DNA of 46,543 nucleotides. Source: CAYGUI01 sp964353115. GTDB lineage: Bacteria; Pseudomonadota; Gammaproteobacteria; JAGOUU01. The notes under the pieces are model-generated. The model made no database searches, was not told the DNA's origin, and saw nothing but the letters and a program-made list of their open reading frames with translations. Of the stretch, positions 16,012 through 24,003 are shown piece after piece; positions within the stretch are counted from its first letter, which is position 1, and every line of letters begins with the position of its first letter. Position numbers and translations under genes: made by a program. Location: contig CAYGUI010000005.1 of NCBI GenBank assembly GCA_964353115.1, forward strand, positions 1-46,543. The letters run 5' to 3'.

Positions 16012-16947
16012 ATGAAAAATCTTATAGATATAAATAATTTAGATAAAAATAATATACTTAATATATTAAATCAGGCAGAAAAATATCTACGTCATTCCAA
16101 CATACAGGACCGTCATTCCCGCGCAGGCGGGAATCTAGAAGTACAGAAAAATAATACTCTTAAAAACAAAATAATCGCCAATCTATTCTTCGAGCCAAGC
16201 ACTCGCACTCGCGTTAGCTTTGAAATTGCAGCTAAGAACTTAGGCGCTGATGTTATTAACTTAGATTTAGCATCATCATCTCTTACCAAAGGCGAGAGTA
16301 TTTTAGATACGGTTAATACTCTTATCGCAATGGGCGTTGATTTATTTATTATTCGGCATCAAGAAAACAATATCCCAAAATTTATTGCTGAGCATATTCA
16401 AGATAAAGCCTGCATTATTAACGCTGGTGATGGCACTAATCAGCACCCAACTCAAGCCTTACTAGATATGCTAACTATAAAGCATTATAAGAAAAATTTT
16501 GAAGATTTAAATATAACTATGATTGGTGATATTAAGAATTCGCGTGTTGCTAATTCTGATCTTGCTGCTCTTAAGACTTTGGGTGTAAAGAATATTAATC
16601 TTGTTGATCCAATACAAAATCCTCCGTCCGACTCTGCCGGTCTGCCCCCTTTACAAAAGGGAGATTATTTAAAAAATACGGATGTGATTATGCTGTTACG
16701 TATTCAAAAAGAGCGGATGGAAAAAGCTAGTATTCCAAACTTTGATGATTATTTTAACCATTATGGTCTAACCTTAGATGATATTAAATCAGCAAAATCA
16801 GATGCCATAATCATGCACCCAGGGCCAATTAATCGCGGAGTGGAAATTTCAAGTGAACTTGCAGATAGCAAACAAGCTGTTATTTTATCGCAAGTAACTA
16901 TGGGTGTTGCTGTTAGAATGGCCTTATTAGATCTTATGCTAAGCTAA
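16012..16947 (+). CDS. pyrB: Aspartate carbamoyltransferase with two repeat-derived segments
   Basis: Catalyses carbamoyl phosphate + aspartate to carbamoyl aspartate in pyrimidine synthesis. 311 residues; the sequence is of the Pseudomonas-like class. Active-site motifs are intact: FFEPSTRTRVSFE, the lysine loop SSLTKGES, NAGDGTNQHPTQALLDMLTI, LLRIQKERM and HPGPINRGVEI. Two stretches do not belong to the family. HSNIQDRHSRAGGNLEVQ (about residues 27-44) is translated from a family A palindrome. PPSDSAGLPPLQKGDYL (about 204-221) is from a family C repeat that replaces the normal loop after VDP. No pyrC or inactive dihydroorotase (pyrX) follows, unlike in Pseudomonas. It ends 14 bases inside the convergent murA 3' end. 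Confidence 0.96.
   Translation: MKNLIDINNLDKNNILNILNQAEKYLRHSNIQDRHSRAGGNLEVQKNNTLKNKIIANLFFEPSTRTRVSFEIAAKNLGADVINLDLASSSLTKGESILDTVNTLIAMGVDLFIIRHQENNIPKFIAEHIQDKACIINAGDGTNQHPTQALLDMLTIKHYKKNFEDLNITMIGDIKNSRVANSDLAALKTLGVKNINLVDPIQNPPSDSAGLPPLQKGDYLKNTDVIMLLRIQKERMEKASIPNFDDYFNHYGLTLDDIKSAKSDAIIMHPGPINRGVEISSELADSKQAVILSQVTMGVAVRMALLDLMLS
16087..16135. repeat. Family A palindromic element inside pyrB, right arm of a long inverted repeat
   Basis: This 49-base stretch (CTACGTCATTCCAACATACA, then the core CGTCATTCCCGCGCAGGCGG...) is the reverse complement of 15926-15995 except for one base and for a single rather than double 21-base unit. It is read in frame within PyrB. Confidence 0.9.
16619..16670. 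repeat. Family C repeat fragment inside pyrB
   Basis: CCTCCGTCCGACTCTGCCGG..GCCCCCTTTACAAAAGGGAG is the reverse-oriented, slightly diverged copy of the intergenic repeats at 26195-26298 and 42244-42409 (CTCCCCTTTTGTAAAGGGGA..GTCGGC..GCCGAC..GAGGGG). It is translated in frame as PPSDSAGLPPLQKGDYL. Confidence 0.8.
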
Positions 16948-18208
16948 CTTCACGAACCCTTTTAATACTAGCTCCCAAATAACCAAGTTTTTCTTCCAAA
17001 AATTCATAACCACGATCAATATGATAAATTCTGTCAATAATAGTCGTACCATCTGCCGCTAAAGCTGCAAGTAATAAACTTGCTGATGCGCGCAAATCAG
17101 TTGCCATAACTGGAGCAGCTTTTAGTTTTGATCCGCCTTCGCAAATAACTGTATTGCCTTGCGTGGTCATTTTGGCCCCCATACGCTGTAACTCAGCAAC
17201 ATGAAGCAACCTATTTTCAAAAATGTTTTCAATAATTTCTGATTTTCCTTCTAGTACACAATTTAATGCTGTGAATTGTGCTTGCATGTCTGTTGGAAAT
17301 CCTGGATATTCACAAGTTGTGATATCAACTGCCTTTAATTTTTTATTTTGGCAATCAATACTAATCCAATCATCTCCACACTCTATTTCGGCACCAGTTT
17401 CTTTTAACTTATCAATTACTGCTGTTAACAAAGTTGGATCAGTTTTTTTAATTTTAACTTTACCACCAGTAATAGCTGCAGCAACTAAATAAGTCCCCGT
17501 TTCAATTCTGTCTGGGATTATTTTATGTGTGCAACCTGATAATTTTTTCACACCAGATATTCTAATTTCAGGAGTTCCAGCTCCTTCAATTTTTGCACCC
17601 ATAGCGTTGCAAAAGTTTGCCAGGTCTATGACTTCAGGCTCACAGGCAGCATTTTCAATTAAAGTTTCACCTTCTGCTAATGTCGCAGCTAAAATAATAT
17701 TTTCTGTAGCTGTTACTGAAATCTTATTAAATAAAAAATTACCTCCCTTTAAACCATTGGGGGCTGATGCTTCAATATAACCATTTTTTAACTCTACTTC
17801 TGCCCCTAAGGCATTCATTGCAGCAATATGCATATCAACAGGACGCAAACCAATTGCACAACCACCAGGAAGAGAAACATTTGCTTTACCGTATTTTGCT
17901 AATAGCGGCCCTAAAACTAATATAGAAGATCGCATTTGTTTAACTAAGTCATAAGGAGCTGTTAAATTTTTAACAGTTGAGCAGTCTATAGTAATAGATA
18001 ATTCATTTTCTAAAGAAATTTTGGCGCCCAAATTCGCTAATACTCGCAAAGTAGTAGTTACATCTTCTAAATGTGGCACATTATTAATTTTAACAATTTC
18101 ATCACTTAATAGTGCCCCCATAAGAATAGGTAACACAGAATTTTTTGCGCCTGAAATATTTATTTCACCACTTAACTTCTTACCGCCCGATATTAATAAT
18201 TTATCCAT
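16934..18208 (-). CDS. murA: UDP-N-acetylglucosamine 1-carboxyvinyltransferase MurA
   Basis: First committed step of peptidoglycan synthesis: enolpyruvyl transfer from PEP to UDP-GlcNAc. 424 residues from ATG 18208 (MDKLLISGGKKLSGEI), the standard family start; a TTG at 18223 would add five residues and is rejected. The PEP-binding cysteine is Cys117 in GGCAIGLRPVDMH, so the fosfomycin target residue is present. AKNSVLPIL and DLRASASLLLAALAADG are also typical. It is convergent with pyrB (14-base overlap) and divergent from the exchanger-kds-lpt operon. Confidence 0.97.
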   Translation of the reverse strand: MDKLLISGGKKLSGEINISGAKNSVLPILMGALLSDEIVKINNVPHLEDVTTTLRVLANLGAKISLENELSITIDCSTVKNLTAPYDLVKQMRSSILVLGPLLAKYGKANVSLPGGCAIGLRPVDMHIAAMNALGAEVELKNGYIEASAPNGLKGGNFLFNKISVTATENIILAATLAEGETLIENAACEPEVIDLANFCNAMGAKIEGAGTPEIRISGVKKLSGCTHKIIPDRIETGTYLVAAAITGGKVKIKKTDPTLLTAVIDKLKETGAEIECGDDWISIDCQNKKLKAVDITTCEYPGFPTDMQAQFTALNCVLEGKSEIIENIFENRLLHVAELQRMGAKMTTQGNTVICEGGSKLKAAPVMATDLRASASLLLAALAADGTTIIDRIYHIDRGYEFLEEKLGYLGASIKRVREVSLA

Positions 18209-18298
18209 TAAAATTTCTGCCAATTTATAATATAAAAAATATGTTAGATTATAATTACTAATAAGATCTTTATCAAAGTAAAAATAAAATTGATTATT

Positions 18299-19279
18299 AT
18301 GACTACTAATTTTTTACTGCTATTAATTAGCCTAGCAGCATTATTATTTTCTGCAAATTTATGCGTTACAGGAGCTATTTATATTGCAAAATATTTTAAA
18401 ATTCCTTCTTTAATCATAGGGCTAACTATTGTAGCCTTAGGGACATCGCTGCCTGAGTTAATAATTTCAATATTTGCAGCATTAAAGAATTCTACCGCTT
18501 TAGCGCTAGGTAATGTAATTGGATCAAATATAGCTAACATTGGTTTAATAGTTGGATTAACTGCTTTAATAAAACCAATATCTATTAAATCATCAACTGT
18601 ATCGCGTGAGTTGCCAATAATGATGGCCGCAACTATTTTATTTTCATTGCTAATTATTGATTTTCATTTAAGCAAATTAGATGGAATAATTTTAGCAATT
18701 GGATTTGTACTATTTTTTTCCTGGGTAATTATTAGAGCACTAAAAAATAAAAAAAATTACAAATCGGATATTATCAAACAAGAATTTAACAAAGAATTAA
18801 ATTTTAAACATATTAATATTTTAAAATCTTTTCTGATTTTTATTATTGGAATAATTTTAATGCCTATATCTGGTGATAAATTAGTACATTATTCTATCGA
18901 GATAGCTAGAACTTTTAATATAAGTGATGAAATAATTGGGTTAACTATTTTAGCAATTGGTAGTAGTGCTCCTGAACTTGCAACTTCAATCATCAGCATA
19001 TTAAAAAAAGAAGATGATATTGCGATAGGAAATATTGTTGGTTCAAATATTTTTAATTTATTATTAGTTATGCTCGCACCGGCCATTTTGGCTCCCGCAA
19101 AAATAAATCCCACAATTATTTATCGCGATCTTAGTACAATGATAGTATTATCTCTTATGCTAATATTGACCTCGATTAATTTTTCTGGAGTAATCGAAAA
19201 TAAAATAACTAGATTCGAAGGACTAATTTTACTTATAACTTATATAACATATTTAGGAATTTTGATATGGAATGTGTAA
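18299..19279 (+). CDS. yrbG: Calcium/sodium exchanger-type antiporter (YrbG family)
   Basis: 326 residues from ATG 18299; a TTG nine bases upstream is a weaker start. About ten membrane helices with the two inverted alpha repeats of the CaCA superfamily: GLTIVALGTSLPELIISIFA, and GNVIGSNIANIGLIVG in the first half, then GLTILAIGSSAPELATSI and GNIVGSNIFNLLLV in the second. The Glu in each PEL and the GNxxGSN motif make the ion site. E. coli yrbG occupies the same position ahead of kdsD. The 3' end overlaps kdsD by 13 bases. Ion specificity is not determined by sequence. Confidence 0.93.
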   Translation: MTTNFLLLLISLAALLFSANLCVTGAIYIAKYFKIPSLIIGLTIVALGTSLPELIISIFAALKNSTALALGNVIGSNIANIGLIVGLTALIKPISIKSSTVSRELPIMMAATILFSLLIIDFHLSKLDGIILAIGFVLFFSWVIIRALKNKKNYKSDIIKQEFNKELNFKHINILKSFLIFIIGIILMPISGDKLVHYSIEIARTFNISDEIIGLTILAIGSSAPELATSIISILKKEDDIAIGNIVGSNIFNLLLVMLAPAILAPAKINPTIIYRDLSTMIVLSLMLILTSINFSGVIENKITRFEGLILLITYITYLGILIWNV

Positions 19280-20244
19280 TAGAAAATTATTTAGATATTG
19301 GTAAAAGTGTAATATTAAAAGAAAGTTTAGCCTTAAATAATTTAGCACATAAATTAGATCATAATTTTACTCAAGCCTGCGATACTTTATTAAATTGCCA
19401 AGGTAAAGTTGTAGTTTCTGGCATTGGAAAATCTGGTCATATTGCTCGTAAAATAGCTGCTACCATGGCAAGCACTGGAACATCTTCTTTTTTTTTACAC
19501 CCAGCAGAAGCATGTCACGGTGATCTTGGAATAATTGATAAAAAAGATGTTGTTATTTTAATATCCTATTCTGGCAATAGTGATGAAATTTTATTTTTAA
19601 TTCCAAGTCTTAAAAAATTAAATGTCCCGATTATTACTATAACTGGCAATACCAGTTCCTTAATCGCCCAAAAGTCGGATATTGTTTTAAATATAAATAT
19701 CAAAGAGGAAGCTTGTCATTTAAAATTAGCACCAACAACTAGTACAACTGTTACTTTAGCTCTAGGAGATGCTTTAGCTGTTAGTATTGCACAAGCCAAA
19801 AATTTTCAGGAAACAGATTTTGCTTTTAGCCATCCTGGCGGGAGTCTTGGACGCAGTTTAGTCTTAAAAATATCTGACATAATGCTAAATGATCATTACA
19901 TTCCATCTATAGATGAAAATATAAGCTTAAAAGAAGCTTTGATTATGATCACAAAAAAAAGCTTAGGGATTTTGATTATTACTGATAAAAATCAAAATAT
20001 TTTAGGAGTTTTTACTGATGGAGATATCAGGCGATGCATAAATAATAATATTGATTTTAATAAAACAAAAATAGCAGAAATAATGAACGCTGAATTTATA
20101 ACTGCCAACCAAGATCAGCCAGCTAAAGACGCAATTAATTTAATAAAAAAATATAAAATTAATGCTCTACCAATAGTAAATAATGATAATAAATTATGTG
20201 GGATATTAAATTTACACACTTTAATGCAGGCTAAGATAATATGA
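19267..20244 (+). CDS. kdsD: Arabinose-5-phosphate isomerase
   Basis: Converts ribulose-5-phosphate to arabinose-5-phosphate, the start of Kdo synthesis for lipid A-linked core. 325 residues: a SIS domain (VVSGIGKSGHIARKIAATMA, HPAEACHGDLGII, SYSGNSDE) followed by two CBS domains (from about residue 205; IMLNDHYIPSIDENISLKEA and IMNAEFITANQDQPAKDA). It overlaps the exchanger gene by 13 bases and kdsC by 4, in the standard gammaproteobacterial order. Confidence 0.96.
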   Translation: MECVIENYLDIGKSVILKESLALNNLAHKLDHNFTQACDTLLNCQGKVVVSGIGKSGHIARKIAATMASTGTSSFFLHPAEACHGDLGIIDKKDVVILISYSGNSDEILFLIPSLKKLNVPIITITGNTSSLIAQKSDIVLNINIKEEACHLKLAPTTSTTVTLALGDALAVSIAQAKNFQETDFAFSHPGGSLGRSLVLKISDIMLNDHYIPSIDENISLKEALIMITKKSLGILIITDKNQNILGVFTDGDIRRCINNNIDFNKTKIAEIMNAEFITANQDQPAKDAINLIKKYKINALPIVNNDNKLCGILNLHTLMQAKII

Positions 20245-20768
20245 ATATAGATAAAACCATAATAAAAAAAGCAGAAAAAATAAAATTAATAATTGCTGAT
20301 GTAGATGGCGTATTAACAGATGGTAAAATTTATTTTATACCTAATGCCAATGGAGGATTTGAAGAGCTAAAATCTTTTTATACAAAAGATGGAGTGGGAA
20401 TCAGATTAGTCTTAAAAAATAATATAAAATTTGCACTTATCACTGGACGATCATCATCAATAATCCTAAAACGTGGAAAAGAACTAGGAATAAAAGATGA
20501 AGATATTTTTCAAAATAGCAGTAACAAAATATTAGACTATAAAAAATTACAAGACAAATATAATCTTACTGATGAAGAAATCTGCTATATAGGAGATGAT
20601 TTACCAGATCTTGAGGTGATAAAAAAAGCAGGTCTTGGCGTTACAGTTGCAGATAGCACTGATTTAATTAAGCAATACGCGGATTTAATAACTAATAAAA
20701 ACGGTGGATACGGTGCAGTTAGAGAATTATGTGACATAATCCTATTTGCCCAAAATTTAATTGTATAA
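20241..20768 (+). CDS. kdsC: 3-deoxy-D-manno-octulosonate 8-phosphate phosphatase
   Basis: HAD-superfamily phosphatase (class C0, no cap) that dephosphorylates Kdo-8-P. 175 residues, normal length. Catalytic aspartates are Asp20 and Asp22 in IIADVDGVLTDGK; further motifs are ALITGRSSSI, the lysine region QNSSNKILDYKKL and the metal-binding CYIGDDLPDLEVI. It overlaps kdsD by ATGA and is followed 5 bases later by lptCA. Confidence 0.96.
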   Translation: MNIDKTIIKKAEKIKLIIADVDGVLTDGKIYFIPNANGGFEELKSFYTKDGVGIRLVLKNNIKFALITGRSSSIILKRGKELGIKDEDIFQNSSNKILDYKKLQDKYNLTDEEICYIGDDLPDLEVIKKAGLGVTVADSTDLIKQYADLITNKNGGYGAVRELCDIILFAQNLIV

Positions 20769-20773
20769 ACAAC

Positions 20774-21676
20774 ATGCTAATAAAAAGCAAAATTGTAATA
20801 ACACTAGGTTTATTTGTACTTGCTACCATAATTTTTGTCATAGTAAACCCACATAAAATTACTAACAGAAATTCAGCAGATATTTTATGGTCAATTAATG
20901 ACGGTAATTTGATTCAATTAAATAATCAGGGAAAAGTATTATCTAGTCTTTCTAGTCGAAAAAGTGTATATGATAAAAAAAACAATAAAGTTTTGTTTTA
21001 TGATTTCACAATGGAATATTACAATTCTGATGCATCAAAACCTCCAACTAAAATAAAATCTGATGAAGCCATCTCTAAAGGAGAGGAAATTGAGTTACTT
21101 GAAAATGTTATTGTATCGCAAGATAATAAGGAAAATAATTTTAAGTTATTAACATCAAAAGCAAAATACAATACCCATGAAGAATTGTTTATCTCACAAA
21201 ATCAAGTAAATATATACATCAACGATACACACATAAAATCAGATAGCGCAATATTTAACCGGAAAAAAAATCGAGCAGAATATCACGGCAACATTATTGC
21301 AACAAAAAATGACGTAAAAAATAATACAAAAATAACTGCAGATAAAATGGTTAATTTTTTCACAAAAGACAATCAACTTGAGAAAGTTATTTTTTATGGT
21401 AATCCGGCAAAATATTATAGTGACAACTTAAAATCTCACGATAAAATTAATGCACAAGCACAAATCATTGAATACAACCCAGTAAGTACAAATATAATTT
21501 TAAAAAATAATGCTATTATTAAAAAAAATGATGACCAAATGACATCTAATTATATTTTTTATAATTCTACCGATGGAAAAATAAGTAATAAGGATAAAAA
21601 AAATTCTCGAGTTACGATATTGTTTAAACCAGACAGCGAAAATATAAATGAAAAAAATTTTAGTCCAAAAAATTGA
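20774..21676 (+). CDS. lptC: LptC-LptA single-chain protein of the LPS transport bridge
   Basis: 300 residues in one open frame where other gammaproteobacteria have separate lptC (about 190 residues) and lptA (about 185). Residues 6-24 are the single LptC membrane anchor. Residues 35-150 match LptC (ADILWSINDGNLIQLNNQGK, KSDEAISKGEEIELLENVIV, LTSKAKYNTHEELFISQNQV). Residues 150-270 match the OstA/LptA pattern (KSDSAIFNRKKNRAEYHGNI, KITADKMVNFF, FYGNPAKYY, AQAQIIEYN, ILKNNAII, TSNYIFYNSTDGKI). LptA's signal peptide is absent, as expected for a fusion. Together they would form a continuous beta-jellyroll carrying LPS from LptB2FG toward LptD. It overlaps lptB by 29 bases. A separate lptA elsewhere cannot be excluded. 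Confidence 0.85.
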   Translation: MLIKSKIVITLGLFVLATIIFVIVNPHKITNRNSADILWSINDGNLIQLNNQGKVLSSLSSRKSVYDKKNNKVLFYDFTMEYYNSDASKPPTKIKSDEAISKGEEIELLENVIVSQDNKENNFKLLTSKAKYNTHEELFISQNQVNIYINDTHIKSDSAIFNRKKNRAEYHGNIIATKNDVKNNTKITADKMVNFFTKDNQLEKVIFYGNPAKYYSDNLKSHDKINAQAQIIEYNPVSTNIILKNNAIIKKNDDQMTSNYIFYNSTDGKISNKDKKNSRVTILFKPDSENINEKNFSPKN

Positions 21677-22370
21677 AAAATCTTATGGCTCCCGCAAAAT
21701 ATTACGTAATGTATCAATTACAGTTAATTCTGGTGAAATAACTGGGCTGCTGGGGCCAAACGGGGCTGGTAAAACAACTCTCTTTTATATTATTTTAGGT
21801 CTAACAAAGTCTGATAAAGGCAAAATTTATCTTAATCAACATGATATAACTAATTTACCATTACATAAACGCTCTAAACTAGGTATTGGTTATTTACCAC
21901 AAGAGCCTTCTATTTTCCGTCGCTTATCAGTCAAAGATAATATTTTAGCGATACTTGAAACCCAAAAGATATCTAAAAAAGAAAGATTACAAAAGTTAGA
22001 TGAGTTATTAGAAGAATTTAATATTTCTCATATTGCTAATTCCATGGGAATTAGTTTATCTGGCGGTGAGCGAAGAAGAACAGAAATTGCGAGAACTCTT
22101 GCTGCAAATCCTGAATTTATTTTGCTAGATGAGCCACTAGCAGGTATTGATCCATTAGCAATTAAAGACGTTAAGAATATCGTAACTATGATTAGAAATA
22201 AAGGCATTGGCGTATTAATTACTGATCACAATGTTCGTGATCTATTATCAATTTGTGATCACAGCTATATTATTAATGACGGAGTGGTATTAGCAGAAGG
22301 TGGAGCGCGTGAAATAATATCTAACAAGCAAGTACAGGATATTTACCTTGGCGCAGATTTTGTTATATAA
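21648..22370 (+). CDS. lptB: LPS export ABC ATPase LptB
   Basis: Cytoplasmic ATPase of LptB2FG that powers LPS extraction. 240 residues; Walker A GPNGAGKTT (36-44), Q-loop YLPQEPSIFRRLSV (diagnostic of LptB), signature ISLSGGERRRTEIAR, Walker B FILLDEPLAGIDP and switch His in LITDHNVRD. The ATG at 21648 lies 29 bases inside the end of lptCA, so translation is coupled. It is the expected next gene in the kdsD-kdsC-lptC-lptA-lptB series. Confidence 0.97.
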   Translation: MKKILVQKIEKSYGSRKILRNVSITVNSGEITGLLGPNGAGKTTLFYIILGLTKSDKGKIYLNQHDITNLPLHKRSKLGIGYLPQEPSIFRRLSVKDNILAILETQKISKKERLQKLDELLEEFNISHIANSMGISLSGGERRRTEIARTLAANPEFILLDEPLAGIDPLAIKDVKNIVTMIRNKGIGVLITDHNVRDLLSICDHSYIINDGVVLAEGGAREIISNKQVQDIYLGADFVI

Positions 22371-22400
22371 TTTTTAGTGTTTAACTAATTTTATATCATT

Positions 22401-22700
22401 ATGAATATTGAGATCACTGGCCATAATACGGAAGTTACTGAAGCAATACACGCTCATGTTATGGAAAAAGCTGAAAAGCTTAAAAAACATGCTGATAAAT
22501 GGGCTATGAGCTTGCACGTTATTTTAACTGTAGAAGGTTATAAAGAAAAAGAAAATAAACGTGCAGAAGGGATATTAAGAGTTAAAAACCATAAAGAATT
22601 AGTTGCTCATGATATAAGTCATGATTTATATACAGCGATTACCAATATGTTCAAAAATCTTGATAACCAAGCTCTAAAATATAAAGACAAGCACGAATAA
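22401..22700 (+). CDS. hpf: Ribosome hibernation promoting factor
   Basis: 99-residue short-form HPF/YfiA protein (MNIEITGHNTEVTEAIHAHV, the classic beginning; DLYTAITNMFKNLDNQALKY at the C-terminus). It binds the small subunit in stationary phase and promotes 100S dimers. In E. coli rpoN lies between lptB and hpf; here only 30 bases separate them, so rpoN is absent from this locus. It is followed 17 bases later by ptsN. Confidence 0.95.
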   Translation: MNIEITGHNTEVTEAIHAHVMEKAEKLKKHADKWAMSLHVILTVEGYKEKENKRAEGILRVKNHKELVAHDISHDLYTAITNMFKNLDNQALKYKDKHE

Positions 22701-22717
22701 AATATAAAAAAATATTC

Positions 22718-23170
22718 ATGAAAATAAAGGATCTTATTTCTACGGATAGAATTTTATTAGATCAAGATATAAAAAGTAAAAAATCACTTTTTTATGCTAT
22801 ATCTGACTGGTGCAATAATATTTATCCCGAAGTCGATAAAAAAACTCTTTTTGGAAATCTAATATCTCGCGAAAAGCTAGGTAATACTGATATTGGAAAC
22901 GGAGTTGCTCTTCCGCATACTCAAATTGAAGATATCCCAGGTGGAGTTATATTTATTGTACGCTTACGCAAACCCATTGATTACGATGCCTTTGATGAGC
23001 AGCCAATTTGGTTAGCAGCTTCTTTAATAACCCCGCCGGATGAAAAAGAGCAGCATTCTTTAGTTTTAGCAAAACTGCTTAAAATTTTGGATGATAAAGA
23101 AGTACAAGAAAAGATAAAAAATACTGATAATCCTGAGTATGTTTTAAATTTAATTGTTGGGCGGGAGTAG
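22718..23170 (+). CDS. ptsN: PTS nitrogen-regulatory EIIA protein
   Basis: 150 residues of the EIIA-Ntr/fructose type. The phosphorylated histidine is His67 in GNGVALPHTQI. This phosphotransfer protein regulates potassium transport and nitrogen/carbon balance rather than sugar uptake. It is the last gene of the operon, as in E. coli (hpf-ptsN-rapZ-npr), but rapZ and npr do not follow. The stop codon lies inside a hairpin stem-loop. Confidence 0.95.
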   Translation: MKIKDLISTDRILLDQDIKSKKSLFYAISDWCNNIYPEVDKKTLFGNLISREKLGNTDIGNGVALPHTQIEDIPGGVIFIVRLRKPIDYDAFDEQPIWLAASLITPPDEKEQHSLVLAKLLKILDDKEVQEKIKNTDNPEYVLNLIVGRE

Positions 23171-23191
23171 TTTTAGAGAATATCTCCCGCC
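23160..23191. terminator. GC-rich hairpin at the ptsN stop codon
   Basis: GGCGGGAG (23160-23167) pairs with CTCCCGCC (23184-23191) around a 16-base loop that contains the TAG stop. The T-run is lacking, so it may end transcription weakly or protect the 3' end. A second GC-rich repeat (CCCGC...GCGGG, 23187-23220) overlaps it and runs into the end of the convergent gene. Confidence 0.4.
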
Positions 23192-23204
23192 GCACTGCGT
23201 GCGC

Positions 23205-23939
23205 CTACCCCAAAGCGGGATTTTTCGCAGGAGCACCTTCACCAACAGGAAACCCTTCTTGAATATTCATACCTGCCCTCACAACTTCTGCAGGCGATCT
23301 CTGTGTTTCCAATATAGCACAGCCTCGAAAATAATCATCTTCACTCTTTAAACGAGCAAATATTCCTACAAGCCTTGGTCCAGCTTTTTCAATAATATGC
23401 TCAACTGATTCTTCTGGTAACTTTTTAGTGTCTTGTTTATATTTTTCAATGTCACTTTTTACCGTTTTATTATGGCCTACCACTTCCGGTGAATTTAAAT
23501 AACGATTAACTTTTTTTTCATCCATAAATTTTAAAGCAAGCAAAAAAATATATGATAACATGGATCCAAATGACGAAACAGATCCTATTGTTATAAAAGA
23601 TATAAATACTGCGGCAGGTATAATGGCTCCTGCAGAACTAAACAAAGCGGCTGTCGCTAATGCAACAAGTGATAAAAGACTTATTATCAATGAAATTGCT
23701 GCTATAATTTCAAATGCTTTATCTAGAGTTGAATCTTCTTGATGATAATTATAACGAGAAAGCAAAGCACTATTTTTCGCCCCCATTGCACGCAACGCAT
23801 ATCCCCTTTCTATACAATCTAGCTGTATTAATGAATTTTTTAATAAACGAAATTTATTTAGATTAATTTCCGAATTTTCTACTGAAAAAGTAAAATATAA
23901 ATTTATATTATCGTACTCAAAAACCATGTTATTTTGCAT
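23205..23939 (-). CDS. Unrecognised protein with a membrane hairpin
   Basis: 244 residues, not recognised. Soluble N-terminal 75 residues, then two adjacent hydrophobic helices (about 77-100 and 104-135, AAISLIISLLSLVALATAAL and IIPAAVFISFITIGSV), then a charged C-domain of about 100 residues. There is no signal peptide. The final residues (PVGEGAPAKNPALG) are encoded by a GC-rich repeat and look acquired. The central two-helix hairpin with cytosolic ends is a layout common among Legionella Dot/Icm effectors that insert into vacuole membranes, but also among ordinary membrane proteins. It is monocistronic. Effector status is only an inference. Confidence 0.65.
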   Translation of the reverse strand: MQNNMVFEYDNINLYFTFSVENSEINLNKFRLLKNSLIQLDCIERGYALRAMGAKNSALLSRYNYHQEDSTLDKAFEIIAAISLIISLLSLVALATAALFSSAGAIIPAAVFISFITIGSVSSFGSMLSYIFLLALKFMDEKKVNRYLNSPEVVGHNKTVKSDIEKYKQDTKKLPEESVEHIIEKAGPRLVGIFARLKSEDDYFRGCAILETQRSPAEVVRAGMNIQEGFPVGEGAPAKNPALG

Positions 23940-23958
23940 ATTAATACCATATTTGATA

Positions 23959-23990
23959 ATTCATGATAATTATAGATATTTATCATGAAT
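23959..23990. repeat. Perfect 11-bp inverted repeat between ffh and the membrane-hairpin gene
   Basis: ATTCATGATAA (23959-23969) and TTATCATGAAT (23980-23990) are perfect inverted arms around a 10-base loop, 20 bases upstream of the gene starting at 23939 and 14 bases beyond the ffh stop. It could end ffh transcription or be an operator; there is no clear T-run. Confidence 0.6.
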
Positions 23991-24003
23991 AGAATATTAA
24001 CGA

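Noticed and set aside
15926..16135. Insertion sequence or MITE with terminal inverted repeats around the pyrB start
   Set aside because: The loop is the ordinary pyrB leader and N-terminus; no target duplication or transposase seen.
17223..18230. Several plus-strand open frames antisense to murA
   Set aside because: They are shadow frames of the well-supported murA gene; no family resemblance or ribosome sites.
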